A stretch of DNA of 64,000 bases from Sanguinoderma infundibulare (lineage: Eukaryota > Basidiomycota > Agaricomycetes > Polyporales > Polyporaceae): NCBI GenBank assembly GCA_032821775.1, contig JAVLRN010000005.1, positions 3,100,001 to 3,164,000 on the forward strand. Reading direction: 5' to 3'. A program made the position numbers and the translations under genes. Shown piece after piece: positions 22,998 through 33,988 of this stretch. The notes under the pieces were generated by a model. It was not told the origin of the DNA. It saw only the letters and a program-made list of their open reading frames with translations, and did no database searches. Each line of letters opens with the position of its first letter. The first letter of the stretch is position 1.

Positions 22998-24084
22998 ATG
23001 CCCCTTACAGGCCACGGCCTCTGCAATTGCAACCACTCTCTCGACATACGTGTCTCCGATCCATCGCTACAACGGTATCACTTTTGTGCGCGAGCGCAGG
23101 AGGACGCGACAACCCGGTTGAGAACTTGCGCAGGATGTCGGAAGGCTCTATATTGCAGCAAGAAATGCCAGAAGGCAGCGTGGCCAGAACACAAGTGAGC
23201 GTCGCATTTCACTATCGCTTTGCGTCGACTGATCCATTGGTATCCTACACCGACGGTGCAGATTAAGATGCCGTCTTGCCGCTGACTCTATCAAGGCCCT
23301 GAATAACGGTGTGGACTCGCCTATCGAGCTGCAATCGCACGGCTACTCGTCCCTCCCAGCGGTCGCTGCCGCTTTCCAAGACTTCAAGAAAGCGCACATA
23401 TGGGCCTTCGAATCAGCGGCGAAGGCTCTCATGCTCCAGAACGGCGGGATCGAGTGGTTGCAATCGCCGCAAAAAGTGCTCTACTTCTACCTCGTTCCCG
23501 CCTCTGCGCCCAGAGCGCGGGCACGCAACCCCGCGCGCACCTTCCGGTTCGACCGCTCCGTCTTCGTCGACCTCGCCGAGCACTTGGCTTCGCAGCCCTA
23601 TTCTACCATGGACTTGGCGGAGTGGGAGCGGGCACGCAAGTCGATAGACGACGCGCACCGCCGTCGGCCGCGGTACGCCGGTGTTCTTCCCGTGGTGTTC
23701 ATCGTCGAGAGCTTGCACTTCGCGTCTCCGGACTACTACGCCCAGTTCCGGCCTGTGGTGTCGAATCGATTGGGGACGGCTGCAGATGAAGACGACACCA
23801 AGGTCATCTCGGACGACATCTCGACGCTATGTCTGGGCAGCATCAACGCGGGACTCCCGTTCCGCGGGATTCGGGAGGTCAAGGGGTCGAGATCTCTCGG
23901 TTCGTTTCAGGTTGTTCCTGGACGCTACCTTCGCTCGCGGGGTTCTTTGTGGAGTTGGGACCCACTGTTCTTCAGCTGGGAGGAAGGCTACAGACGAGGA
24001 GATGACCGAGCTTTGGATGAAGTGTTGGGTGTTATCAAGACTGGGGACATTGACGGATTGATCGCTGCTTTCCGCCGGCTTTGA
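22998..24084 (+). CDS. MYND zinc-finger protein, group C, altered finger
   Basis: Predicted 339 aa from two exons (22998-23194, 23262-24084), open throughout. The finger reads YHFC where its neighbours have CHHC, so the first zinc-binding Cys is replaced by Tyr. The other ligands (TCAGC, LYCSKKC, QKAAWPEH) are kept. The C-terminal domain is complete, with KKAHIWAFESAAKAL, GGIEWLQSPQKVL, NPARTFRF, YAGVLPVVFIV and VVPGRYLRSRGSLWSWDPLF. This copy is the reference that shows the TGA in the pseudogene at 18 kb replaces Trp. Confidence 0.82.
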
Positions 24085-24335
24085 GGTCGTACCGCTGTGA
24101 ATCGGATTCCATGGGCTGCATACATAGAGTGTTTTTGTTGTTCTTCCACTTTAGCTTCTTGTTTCGGTGTATAAAGCGACGATGTGAGCAGTCCGCAAGT
24201 GTGGAGGTTCGGACGGGCCAGCAGACGCTCACGGACGTCATTGCAGATGATCGCCAGCTTCTTGTGACGGCCAATGACGTTCTTGGACTCCCGTACATCC
24301 TTTCCTTCGTCCTCGTCTGCAACATTCAACCACCA

Positions 24336-25757
24336 ATGCATGACAACGACGCTCTCCGCCGTCGATTGCCCTTGATACCCATTATATCCTCAACGCTCAA
24401 AATGTGCGATTACTGTTACCAGACGCGCAAATCGGGATCAGATGTCAGCTGGTGGTGTACTGCAACAAGGACTGTCCGAAGGCAGCGTGGCCGAGTCACA
24501 AGTGAGTTCATCCTCTGGGCTTGCGCTCCATCATCGAGTGCACGATCACATTCGGGTTCAGGCAGATCTGCGACAATGAGATGGCCAAAGCCACCACAGC
24601 GGCGTCCAAAGGACAGCTTGGGCCACTCTCATCCCCACCCTACGAAAAGCTCGTGCGCGATTACATTGAAGCCCACATGTTGGACATCAATGCCATCGTC
24701 CGTCCTGATCGCCAGGGACACTGAGCCTGGCAAGGCCCCAGACTGGGACCCGCAGACAGGGAAGGTAGTGCTCCTCTTCCTCAAGCTCAACCCCGCTCTC
24801 CCGCCGTCTCCCGCGGACTGCAATCCCGGAAACGCGCTCTCTCTGACGGGATGCAAGATCACGGATCTCGCGGAATGCATGGAGGGTGCTCCAGCGGGCT
24901 TGGTCGAGCGCTGGTTGGAAGGGGAGCCGGACTTGCGCGCGCGCGTCGTGGAGGCGTTCGGGGACCCTCCGGACCTCATTGGCATGGTCCAGCTCTGCTT
25001 CATCGTCCAAGACACGGGTTTGAGGCACTGGCACTACCACCCGATGTACCGCAACCGGACGAGCCAGGCGCTGTCCCACGAATCCCGCTTCGTGTTCACG
25101 CTCTGCGTAGAGTCGGCCCGGGTGGGCATCTCCATGTGCCCCCTCTACCACAAGAGGCGGACCCTGACACTTCCTGGAGGATTTGTCCGTACGTCTACGA
25201 AGTGGCCATGGAAGCCTCTCTTCCGTACCTTGTTGGACTATCGTCCTGGGAAGTATGAGTTACTGACGAACTGGCACTCGCTCCTCGCCGTCTTCAATGT
25301 CCTCACTTGCGGCGCGTGCCCCGGGCCTGAGAGAGGCATGGGAAGGACAGGTGCTGTCGCCAGCACGTCGGATCCGTTAGGCATGTCTACCGTCACCCCG
25401 GGTGGACGACTGCCACTTGGGTTTGGGCGGAGGAGACGGGGTGCCCTAGCCAGCGGCGTTGGCACGCTTCCGGTGGAGGCCGCGACATACCTCATCGCGG
25501 GAGGCGTCACGCCAGGTGTGATGGGAGGGCAGATGGGGATGGGTGTTGCGGGTGCTGCATTGGGAGTAGGGGTAGGATCGGGAGCAGGGGCAGGTGCCGG
25601 ACCGCCAGTCGCAGGGGCAGGAGCAGGGACTGTGTACGGTCCTGGCGGACCTGGTCCCACACCGCACGGATCGATGGTAGGGAGCCTATCACGAGGAGTC
25701 GCAGTCCCAACATATGCAGTGACAGGCGGAGGCCCCGTAGTTGGCGCGGCGTACTGA
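24336..25757 (+). pseudogene. Group A MYND paralogue with broken finger and Gly/Ala-rich tail
   Basis: The 5' part matches the group A gene at 6928 but a deletion after SGSD removes the second Cys pair of the finger and shifts the frame. The lost frame still encodes YCNKDC and PKAAWPSH up to the usual donor near 24500. A second 2-bp loss near 24692 restores the first frame, so unspliced sequence from 24336 to 25757 stays open. From ARDTEPGKAPDWD to LLDYRPGKYE the group A domain is good. After 25256 it is replaced by about 165 residues rich in Gly and Ala (GMGVAGAALGVGVGSGAGAG). I take it as a pseudogene, although a fused product is possible. Confidence 0.65.
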
Positions 25758-26121
25758 AGAATCCATGCCAGCGCCACGGATTGCTGTGTGGTCGTCGCTG
25801 CTGGAGGGGAAGTCCGACTCCGAAGTCGGGGAAGCGTGTCGCAAGACTTGAAAGGGAAAGACTTGGGCAATATATATGATGGAATCGCAGCTGAGACGGC
25901 GTTCCTCCATCACGTTGTGGCTTCCCTTTGTCATTTATGCGTAGACCAGTCTTCTACGGCTCGCTCGTGCCCGCCGTCGTGCCTGTCCAGGAGTCCAGCG
26001 TGCGAGGTCCCGATGACTACGAATCCATGTCGCAGCTGCGGACGAGAAGACGAAGGCATGGTGTCTTGCGTGCACTTATAGTCTGCAGCGCAGAGACAGA
26101 GGTGAGCATACACACCGCACG
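25758..26121. other. Intergenic, possible MYND scrap
   Basis: A short stretch near 26020-26080 encodes NPCRSCGREDEGMVSC, which has the Cys spacing of the start of a MYND finger but breaks at once. The rest is the promoter of the next gene. No other structure. Confidence 0.35.
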
Positions 26122-26795
26122 ATGCATTTCTTGACGCCGCTCTCTTCGCTCATTGCCCTCGCCGCCGTATGCTCGGCACATTGGGGCGGCCCTCCCCCTC
26201 CCAAGTTCGAGACGATCTTTGTTGGCACTCTTACCATTGGTTCTATCCAGACGTTTGATGGACCGTTGGGCACACGCGTCTACACTCCTGTCACTGGGTA
26301 AGTCCCTTCGCTTTCCGTGAGTGTTAGGGGACTTACAGGCATTATGGATGTGGATACCAGTGGAAATTTCACCGATACTTCGGGGAACCTGGTCGCCACC
26401 GCCCTGCCAGGCGGTGGTGTCGCTATCGGGTCCAAGTCTGAGGTATTCTATACAGAGGGAACGGTCTCCATCATCTGGGAGGTCGACAAGAAACTTGCGA
26501 TACTTCAGACCACTGGCATCGGTGTCGAGTAGGCGCAGCGATTATCTTTGAGAAACTGGACGTTTGGCTGACCTTGCTATCACGTACGTAGCGAGACGAA
26601 CACATTCGATGCCAGCTACGTGTAAGTTGGCACTACACTTTTCTCAGGCTGAGGCAGCTTACCTTCAAACGGATCAGCCATTTGGAGACCGACTCGCCGG
26701 CGTACGAGTCGTTGAACAGCCGTTTCTTGATCTCCAGTAATACAAAGGTCGTGAATGAATCGTCTATCAACTTTAGTCTTTTTGGCTTGTTGTAA
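26122..26795 (+). CDS. DUF3237-like small secreted protein
   Basis: Predicted 163 aa from four exons (26122-26297, 26361-26528, 26592-26621, 26678-26795) with introns of 63, 63 and 56 bp. The first ~19 residues are a signal peptide (MHFLTPLSSLIALAAVCSA). The body has the DUF3237 pattern: FETIFVGTLTIGS, FDGPLGTRVYTPVTGGNFTD, LVATALPGGG, and near the end VHLETDSPAYESLNSRFLIS. DUF3237 proteins are small beta-rich proteins of unknown function, and several fungal ones are secreted. The first intron was ended at CAG 26360 because the nearer TTACAG would break the family motif TGGNF. It sits inside the MYND array but is not related to it. Confidence 0.68.
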
Positions 26796-27240
26796 CTGCA
26801 TGGATCAGAACGTTGTACACTTCGTAGGACAGTCTGGACAGACCCAATAGAATAGAGCACCATTGTACGCGCGGAGAGTCCAAGGCGACATCTGCGTCTG
26901 CTCATGGGTTGAACGCGGATGGAGGTATCAATACCGCAAGGCTGTTGGCTACCATACTGTATGTGCCTTCCAAGGTAGCTTCGCGTTTGGTATCGGAAGT
27001 TGCGATAAACGCCGAATTCTCCGAGTGCCGGCCTGCCAAAATTGTGCGTGAAATTTGAACCATAATCAGATGACGTACAGTCGAAAATCTTGACCAAAGT
27101 CGTATATATCGGGTCTACCCCCGATGCAGGAATAAAAGGAAGTTAGAGATGTAGTGCGTCAAGATATCACCTTGTCGAGTTGATAAAGCTGACGCACCTC
27201 TCGCAGGGCCTAGTGATATCCCAACTCGAACGCGTTAATA
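26796..27240. other. Intergenic, nothing recognised
   Basis: No open frame or repeat I can support. The minus-strand frame 26633-27097 overlaps the last exon of the DUF3237-like gene and looks like chance. Confidence 0.5.
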
Positions 27241-27241
27241 A

Positions 27242-27480
27242 TGCTGGTGAACGGGGTGGCTACTGTGCTGCAAGCAATCATGGGAGCGGCGAGTGGACGG
27301 TCACGATTTGATTGGGCAGAGGAGATGGGGTGACATGGCCGGCGGCGCTAGCACGAGTGACGAGAGGCCAGACGGGGATGGATGTCGCGGGTGCCGGATT
27401 GGGAGCAGGGGCAGGAGCTCGCAGGAGCACTGTGTACGCTCCTGCAGGTTGGTGGACCTAGTATACGGATCAATGACTTA
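27242..27480 (+). repeat. Decayed second copy of the Gly/Ala-coding tail
   Basis: The stretch resembles 25430-25690 over several blocks: GAGGAGATGGGGTG, GGCCAGACGGGGATGGATG, GTGCCGGATTGGGAGCAGGG and ACTGTGTACGCTCCTG against their counterparts in the tail of the pseudogene at 24.3 kb. Frameshifts and stops prevent translation. It shows that the tail was once duplicated together with neighbouring sequence. Confidence 0.55.
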
Positions 27481-27644
27481 GGCAGAAGAGAACGAGCCGT
27501 GACGACGATCCCTCCGTAGCGGCAAGTTCCGAAGGCTTACGTACCCGCACGCGCGTAAGCTTCAGGGAGAGCCTGGACGCCCAGCAAACTCCTTGAGCTT
27601 GACCTCCCACCACTATTGCCGGATCGAACCCAGACACTCGCAAC

Positions 27645-28560
27645 ATGCCTATGGCCTTCCCACCGCCCTGTGTCTCATATGCTTATGGCCCTACGATGCT
27701 GCCATGGCTGTGGTCGAGGACGAACTTCGGGAACCCACCCGCCGCTGAGAAGGTCCGCGTGCGCGACGACGGTGTACTGCGGCGAAGATTGTCAGAAGGC
27801 AGCACGGCCTTGATACAAGTGAGCTCACTCCCCTGCGTCGGTACTACCTCTTGACGACTCGCGTACAGGACGACCTGCAATGAGTTCGTTGAAGCACGCA
27901 AATCTGCGGCGGCATTCAAGACAAAATTCGGACCACTCGCACATCCGGGCCTTGTCCCCGCTCGTCAAAATCTTGATCTATTCAAGCATATCGACCATGG
28001 CAAAACCCACTGAGAACCACAATCAGTCAAGGTGCTGGCCTTCTTCCTCTCCCTCACAGGACCGCCACCCCCGACCGCCACCCCGCACACTCGTTCTCGC
28101 TGAAGAAGTGGGTGGTCACGGATCTTCGCGACCTCCTTTCTAACCACCAGCACAGTCCCGCGCTATTTCTTGATCCAAGAGATGTGCTTGATGAAGTGGT
28201 CCTAGCATTCAATGTACCCGTCTTTCGGACGTGGATGCTTCCGTCCGATGAATGCCAACACCTGACTTAGATCGAACCACCCTCAGGACTTTCTCCTCGC
28301 TTGCATGCCCCACTGAGTCCCGTTGACGTTCTACAAGATTACGTTTGGAAGTTCCTTGTACCTTTGGCCACAACCCGCTGGTTTTACGTTATCTCCGGTG
28401 ATTTTCGCGTCGAAGCACGTCCGGGGAGTTCCCTCTTTCACCGAAGTTGATTTCGGGCTGATGATCGAGGGCTCAACCGAGAGCGTGTCCGTCGATGTCT
28501 CGCCGTCGATGTCTATGCAGACAGTGAGTTGCCGAGTCTAGCTACAGCCGTGTCGGTTGC
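27645..28560 (+). pseudogene. Strongly decayed MYND-family gene
   Basis: A broken MYND finger is visible in pieces of two frames (CCHGCGRGRTSGTHPPLRR, then VYCGEDCQKAA) followed by a GTGAGCTC donor. Behind it frames alternate: NEFVEARKSAAAFKTKFGPL, VKVLAFFLSLTGP, KKWVVTDLRDLLSN, ALFLDPRDVLDEVVLAFNVP, and after a possible intron VDVLQDYVWKFLVPLATTRW. The first pieces match the order of group A. Several stops and frameshifts separate them. The last part (28300-28560) recurs inverted near 63.0-63.2 kb. Confidence 0.55.
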
Positions 28561-29470
28561 TAGCATCTCGGCCTGTTCGGGCTGGAGGCTGACAATGAAC
28601 AAAGCGACGAAGACGTCTGCTAGGTGCTATTTGCGTTCATCAATGCGTACATCGGGTTAGTGCATATTGCGTGGGCGATAGTTGACGAACGACAGTGACT
28701 TAGACTCCGGGCTCTGAGAAGTTCAGGGAATGACCGTTTGACAGGTCAACCACGCAAGGTCCTCCGAGAAGATGAGGAACGGGGTCGTTTCTGGGGGGTC
28801 GGTGAGTACGTACACGTGCCGGGGGCGGGGTAATATTCACCTTGATCGCCGGACGGCATCGGATGCTTGCTCCCGAGAAGGGTCAGAGCCGCACAGCGAG
28901 CGTGTGTTACTCGCATCTGGAGCTGCGTTCTGACAATGCGGCAGTTCAGTGTGCCTTCCTTCGTCCTTCTCGGTAATGAGAACGGTCTGCTGAATTGTTC
29001 GGAGTTGTGTCATGTTCGCAGCTCGCGACACTATTCGCCTCAAGCTGAGACCACGGGAGAGTCATGTCATAGCGGTATTTTGTCCTCTTAGCCGGATTAA
29101 GTGGTGCGCTGACTCCGGTATTTTCCGTCCAGAGGGTTTGCGTGACTATGCCAATACAATGCCGCAGGATCCGGTGGTGGATAGTGTTGGAGAGCATCTT
29201 GTCGCGCGAGACCCCAGCCACGGAGGTTCGAGGCCCAGGCCGAGGAACGTCCTTTTGAAGCACCCGCAACATTAGCAACCAGCAAGCGAATTGTGTACAG
29301 CGGTGGCTAAGCTTTCTCGCTACCACATGGCCCCCGATACTCATGTGCCCCGAACAAGAAATCCGCACTTACTCTCCGAAAAGTTGTCTCATCGCGAGAT
29401 CCTTCTATTCGCCCGCTCATACGCTCCCGTCGGCATCTACCGCGGTGGCGCGATTTTTCACGGGTCGGTT
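28561..29470 (+). repeat. Duplicated block upstream of the HsbA-like gene
   Basis: Part of this block (about 28905-29050, CTGGAGCTGCGTTCTGACAA onward) matches the minus strand of 62.54-62.67 kb, and 28440-28550 (CTATGCAGACAGTGAGTT) matches about 63.02-63.12 kb. With the gene that follows, the whole block is an inverted copy of 60.7-63.2 kb. No intact protein was found in it. Confidence 0.55.
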
Positions 29471-29477
29471 TGTTGGG

Positions 29478-29486
29478 TATTTAAAG
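29478..29486 (+). promoter_or_regulatory. TATA-like box TATTTAAAG
   Basis: Lies 104 bp before the start codon of the HsbA-like gene. The box and the following leader (ACTGCTCCTCATTCGACATC and CCGCCTCACAGCA) are nearly the same in front of the paralogue at 61.6 kb, so the promoters were duplicated with the genes. Confidence 0.65.
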
Positions 29487-29589
29487 GCCCATCCTCTCTC
29501 ACTGCTCCTCATTCGACATCGTTCGAACCCAGCCAACCGCCTCACAGCACTCGCTTCATCCTTCTAACTCAATCTCTCTTCTCGTCGCT

Positions 29590-30390
29590 ATGAAGTTCTT
29601 CAGCAAGGCCTTCACTGCTGTGGCAGTCATCGCCATGGGCGTCGCCAGTGCCGTCGGCCAGTCTGCCACCATTGGGGCTGAGTTCAAGAGCCTGACCGCC
29701 GCTTGTGTATCCCTGCAAGGCATCTGTTCCAACTTGAATCCGACCAACATCGGCGTCCAAGGCCTTGTGAGTGATTCCGCTTTCCATAATTCACTATGCT
29801 CTTACACATTTCCTTTCACAGGAACTGGTTGATGGGGTGACCAAAATGACCGCGTCGGTCACCAGCGTCGTGGATGGGATTCCCTCCGTACTCTCTGAAA
29901 CCGACGCCGAGGGTATTTTAGAGAGCGTGGGAGAATTTGTACTGGTTATCGGGTAAGGCACTTCCCGCGTATAGAAGAACATGGCAGCTTACCCCTTCCT
30001 TTCAGGACGCTCCTCGACACGATGATCAACAAGGGTGTACGTTGTCGACTTTTCCGATAGCATAGTATGACCACTGATAAGTTGGCAGTATCTCCTGCAG
30101 CAGTTCTCCGTTCAAATCGTCGACGGTCTGCTCGGCTTCCAGAGCGCCATACACGTATGTCAAGTCGTCCATGCATGGGTTAATGAGTAGTGCTGACTGA
30201 AGAGGATCGAATATCTACCAGACCTGCGCTGATCGTTTGGTCAGCGTGACTGGGGTGCCCAAGTTCAAATTTCTGTTTCAAGTGAGTGGTCTTGACATGG
30301 GCATCTTGAAGGGAGAGTCGCTGATCAACCGGGTAGGCCTCGTTGGACGCGAAGTTCGAGGACGCCATGGACGCCTGCAAGTCGTCTTAA
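29590..30390 (+). CDS. HsbA-like small secreted protein, copy 1
   Basis: Predicted 172 aa from six exons (29590-29766, 29822-29952, 30006-30036, 30089-30154, 30222-30281, 30337-30390). The start MKFFSKAFTAVAVIAMGVAS is a signal peptide ending near AVGQ. The mature part is helical and free of long low complexity (ELVDGVTKMTASVTSVVDGI, YLLQQFSVQIVDGLLGFQSA) and ends in LDAKFEDAMDACKSS. Size and layout fit the hydrophobic surface-binding protein A family (HsbA, cell-wall or cutinase-recruiting proteins), but I have no alignment. The exon pattern is the same as in the copy at 60.7 kb, which supports the splice sites. The fifth exon was started at 30222 because earlier AGs run into stops. Confidence 0.68.
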
Positions 30391-31007
30391 GGAGCTCTGC
30401 GCGCGCTGCAAAAACGTAGTCCGCCGTCAGGAAACAACGGCATCCGGTAGTTGCGTAAACGGTTTCATGCTCGATACTAGCACCGTGACACTGCGTATTC
30501 GCCTCGTCATGGTTTGGTGGTAGTAGGTTGTGGTAATGTGTGTTTGAGTGTTCTTGCAATAGATGTTGAATTGTGCGTCCCTCCAACCGGACCTGCGTTG
30601 TGAATTTCTCCTGTATACACCCAGCAAGTGCTGCTCCCGGCCCACGCGGATAGAACAGGGCAGCATATCAGCACCTACGCAAGATGAAAGCACTAAGGTC
30701 AGAGCCTCGTTTATCACCTTATTCGAGCTCCATGTCCCAAGGCTGGGCTAGCCACACCCTCGAGTGACGTCTCTAGAATGGCTACTTCCAACGTGCCTCC
30801 TTGCTTATTCGGCCCCATTCCCTCGAATGCCACGCGGTTAGACTGTCGCTGTCAAGCAGTTCGAGCGGCACACGAGAAGTTAGACTCCACACCCTCATAT
30901 GGGATAAGCGAACATACAGTACATCCACAAGCGTCAACATTGACAACAAACAAGCAAACAATTGCAAAGCAGACCTTCCATTCGGCCCACCTAAACCAAC
31001 TGCACGA
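30391..31007. other. Intergenic, nothing recognised
   Basis: Tail-to-tail gap between the HsbA-like gene and the CWC22 homologue. The long minus-strand frame 30782-31693 is the antisense-frame shadow of the CWC22 tail. No repeat or RNA gene seen. Confidence 0.6.
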
Positions 31008-33808
31008 TCACCGCCTTCCACTATATCGATCCCTCGACGCCGACCGCCGCCTGCGATCCCTATCGAAGTCCCTCTCGCGTGAATCATCCCGCCGTCTCTC
31101 ACGAGATTCATCTCGTCTCCTGTCGAAGTCCTTCCCGCCCCGACGAGGCGGCGAATACGACCTCGACCTGCCGCGACGGTCGCGATCGTCGCGCGCACGA
31201 GGCGGAGGGGACTCGGAGTCTGGAGGCGTACGTGCGCGGCGGTCACGGCGGTCCGGAGTATAATCCCGACGGCGAGGAGAGTCGCGGTCACGACGATCTG
31301 GAGAGACGTCACGACGGCGAGGGGGAGAGTCCCGACGACGGTCGCGATTGAGGTCACGATCGTCTCTGCGGTATGGTGGGGGAGAGACGGAGTCCCTGCG
31401 ATCGCGACGAGGGGGAGTGCGAGAGTCATCTCGTCGCCTGTCCCTGCGGTAGGGAGACGGCGAACGGCGCTTGCGATACGAGCGACGAGAGCCGTCTGAA
31501 TCGTCAGAATCCGAGTCGGAGTCGGAATCCGAGTCGGTGCCGGAACCACTGCTTGAATCCGAGCTGTCGCTGTCCGAGGACGACTCGGCTTCGAGCATGG
31601 CACGACGCTGCTCCATGATAAGACGAGGAGCATTCTAGACGGTACAGCAATCAACATCATGCTCATAGTCGCCATGAGGGGGAAGATGGACATACCTTCA
31701 GATGTTCTCGCATCTCTTCCGTGACGGCACCGAGTCCGATGGACGTGAAGTAATTGATGGAGAAACGCGTGTCCTTCGGATTGTCCAAGGGGAACATTCC
31801 ACGGCAGGACATCCGGACCTCCGGGTCCTTGAACCGCTCCGCGACGGTCTTGAGGCCCATGGCCTCCGTGACTTCGTTGAACAAGATTTTGATGAAGATA
31901 CGAGAACTGGAGGTTGTATCTTCTTCAGTAAGCTTTATGCAGTCGAGGACGTTCCAGGAGACGGCGTCGGAAGCGAGGAGATGACCGAGGAACCGTCCAA
32001 TATTCCGAAGGCGATTCGTTTCGTAACGATGGATGGTTTCGTAGTACTCGCGGAATGCCTGTTCAAAGCAGTCGAACCAGACGCGGTTCAATTTGCAGAA
32101 ACGTTCACCGATGAGACCGTAGAATGGGGAGTACGATCGTTCCTGTGAGCAACACTCGATAATCATCTTCACCAGCTCGATCTAGAGAACTATCAGAAAA
32201 CGTCGCGACACATGGTGCCGATAGCATTTACCTCTTGACCTTCCTTGATTTGAACCTTGAGGAGCTTGTGAACGGCTTCTTCGTAGTTCAGGGCGTTCAT
32301 GATAGTCAAATAAATGACTCGGCGGAGGTTGATGAGGTTGGTTTGTGTTCGGTCCTCGATGCCCTCCTTTTCCGCCACAGCTGCAGAACGGTCAACACCT
32401 GCCCGTCCGAGGAGCATTTGGAGATACTCACCCTCGTCCTCTTCTTCATCCTCGTCCTCCTCTGACTCCTCAGACCCAGATTCCTCGTCCGAAGACCCTT
32501 CGCCGAGAATCTCGGCCTTGATCTGCTTGTACTTCTCCTCGTTCTCGACGTAGTTAGGGTCATTCTTGAAGATGTCTGGAAGAGATGTCAGCCTTTGCTT
32601 GCATGAACGAACGAAGATGGTACTCACTTAACCCCTCTTGCACCTGTAGCTCGTCCTCTAACTGGATCTGGTGCGTGATCTGCTCCTCCTCCTCAACCAA
32701 GTCCAAGCCCTCCGGAATGATCGGGTTGTCTTTGTACTTGTCCTTGCGCACTTGCATGAGAACCTCGATCATGTACTGGACACGTTGGCTGATTGCACCT
32801 TCGTTCAGGACAGTGCGGAAGCGCTCGAACACGGTGGCGTTCGCCTTGGGCGAGTTTTCGGCGAGGAACGCGCCGACTTCCCGCATGAACCCAACGGCAA
32901 CCTCGATAGAGTCGTCGGTGGGACGTTCAAGGAGGAGGAAGAGGATTTGGAGGGGAATGATTTCGTGTGCCACAGCTTGGTTGACGAGATGGGCGATGAA
33001 GGTGGTTGTGGAATGGCAGACAATCTGGGGCCGCAGTCAGCAAAAGAAACGTACTAGACTCGCAGCGCACGCACCTTGTCATTCCGCTTGAATGCACGAC
33101 GGAACTGACTGATCAACCTCGTCAAGATCAGCTCCCCGACCTGAGGTAGCTTCGTGTTGATGATGGCCACGAGGGCAGCGAAGACGGGCGTGAACGGCAA
33201 ACTGGCCGTCTGCGCCTTCATCACACTCCTCGCGAACAGGCCTCGGCCGCGGATGAGGTTCTCCTGGAAAAGCTCGGGCACGACGTGCTTGATGTTGCCC
33301 ACGTTGACTCGGTTGACGATACCGGTGATCGACTTCCTCAGGGCGTCCCAGGTGATCCTCTGGTACTCCGCGCTCGCCTTGTCCTTCGCCGCCTCCGCCT
33401 GCAACGCCCGTAGCCTCGCTGGGGGCATGTACACCCCACCCGAGCGCGTCCCACTCGTCAGCTTCGCAAACTCGGCCGCGGCGTCGAACTCGGGTTCCTT
33501 TTTGCCGTTCCTCTCCTTCTCCAGCCTCTCCAACTCCTTCTCCGCCATGCGCGCGGCCAGCTGGCGCTCACGCTCTGCGCGACGTGCGGGGTCGGCGTCC
33601 GACACTTTGACGTTCAAGAGACGAGGAGGATGGGGCGAGAGAGATCTGCGCCGACTAGACGGTGGCTGCTCCGAGTGCTCGGGAGAGCGCGACCTACAGC
33701 CCATTGAGGACGATTTTCTGGAGCTTAAGGAAGCGCAGGGACGTACCTCTTCCTCTTCTGCAGACCATCTGGAGGAGAAGCGGGAACCGTAGTCGCAGCA
33801 GTCGCCAT
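31008..33808 (-). CDS. CWC22: Pre-mRNA-splicing factor CWC22 homologue
   Basis: Predicted 844 aa from six exons (33808-33747, 33693-33075, 33024-32628, 32575-32232, 32181-31696, 31634-31008), all junctions in frame. After an SR/RE-rich N-terminus comes the MIF4G domain (about 150-330: [53 protein letters not shown]) and then, past an acidic linker (about 400-425), the MA3 domain ([57 protein letters not shown]). The last 200 residues are an RD/RS-rich tail. CWC22 belongs to the NineTeen-associated spliceosome and recruits eIF4A3 for exon-junction complex assembly in organisms that have it. The start ATG at 33808 is chosen because exon 1 then joins the [12 protein letters not shown] stretch. 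Confidence 0.93.
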
Positions 33809-33988
33809 CCTCGTCGTCGTCCAAGAGAAAGAGAGCACGGAGCCGTCGACCAGCAAGCTCCGCGCTCAAACACAGCGCGGTTATGTAATCGTGCTGTGAC
33901 GCTGCCAGCGCCTGTCCCAGTTAGGAAATCTTGTGTAGATTGAGTTCTGGCTTGCGTGATTCTGTACGCAGGCTTGACCCCAACCGCC

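Noticed and set aside
26633..27097. A 154-codon minus-strand frame
   Set aside because: It overlaps the last exon of the DUF3237-like gene on the other strand and has no family features.
30782..31693. A 303-codon minus-strand frame over the CWC22 tail
   Set aside because: It is an alternate frame of the RS/RD-repeat coding sequence, where the simple codon pattern keeps several frames open.
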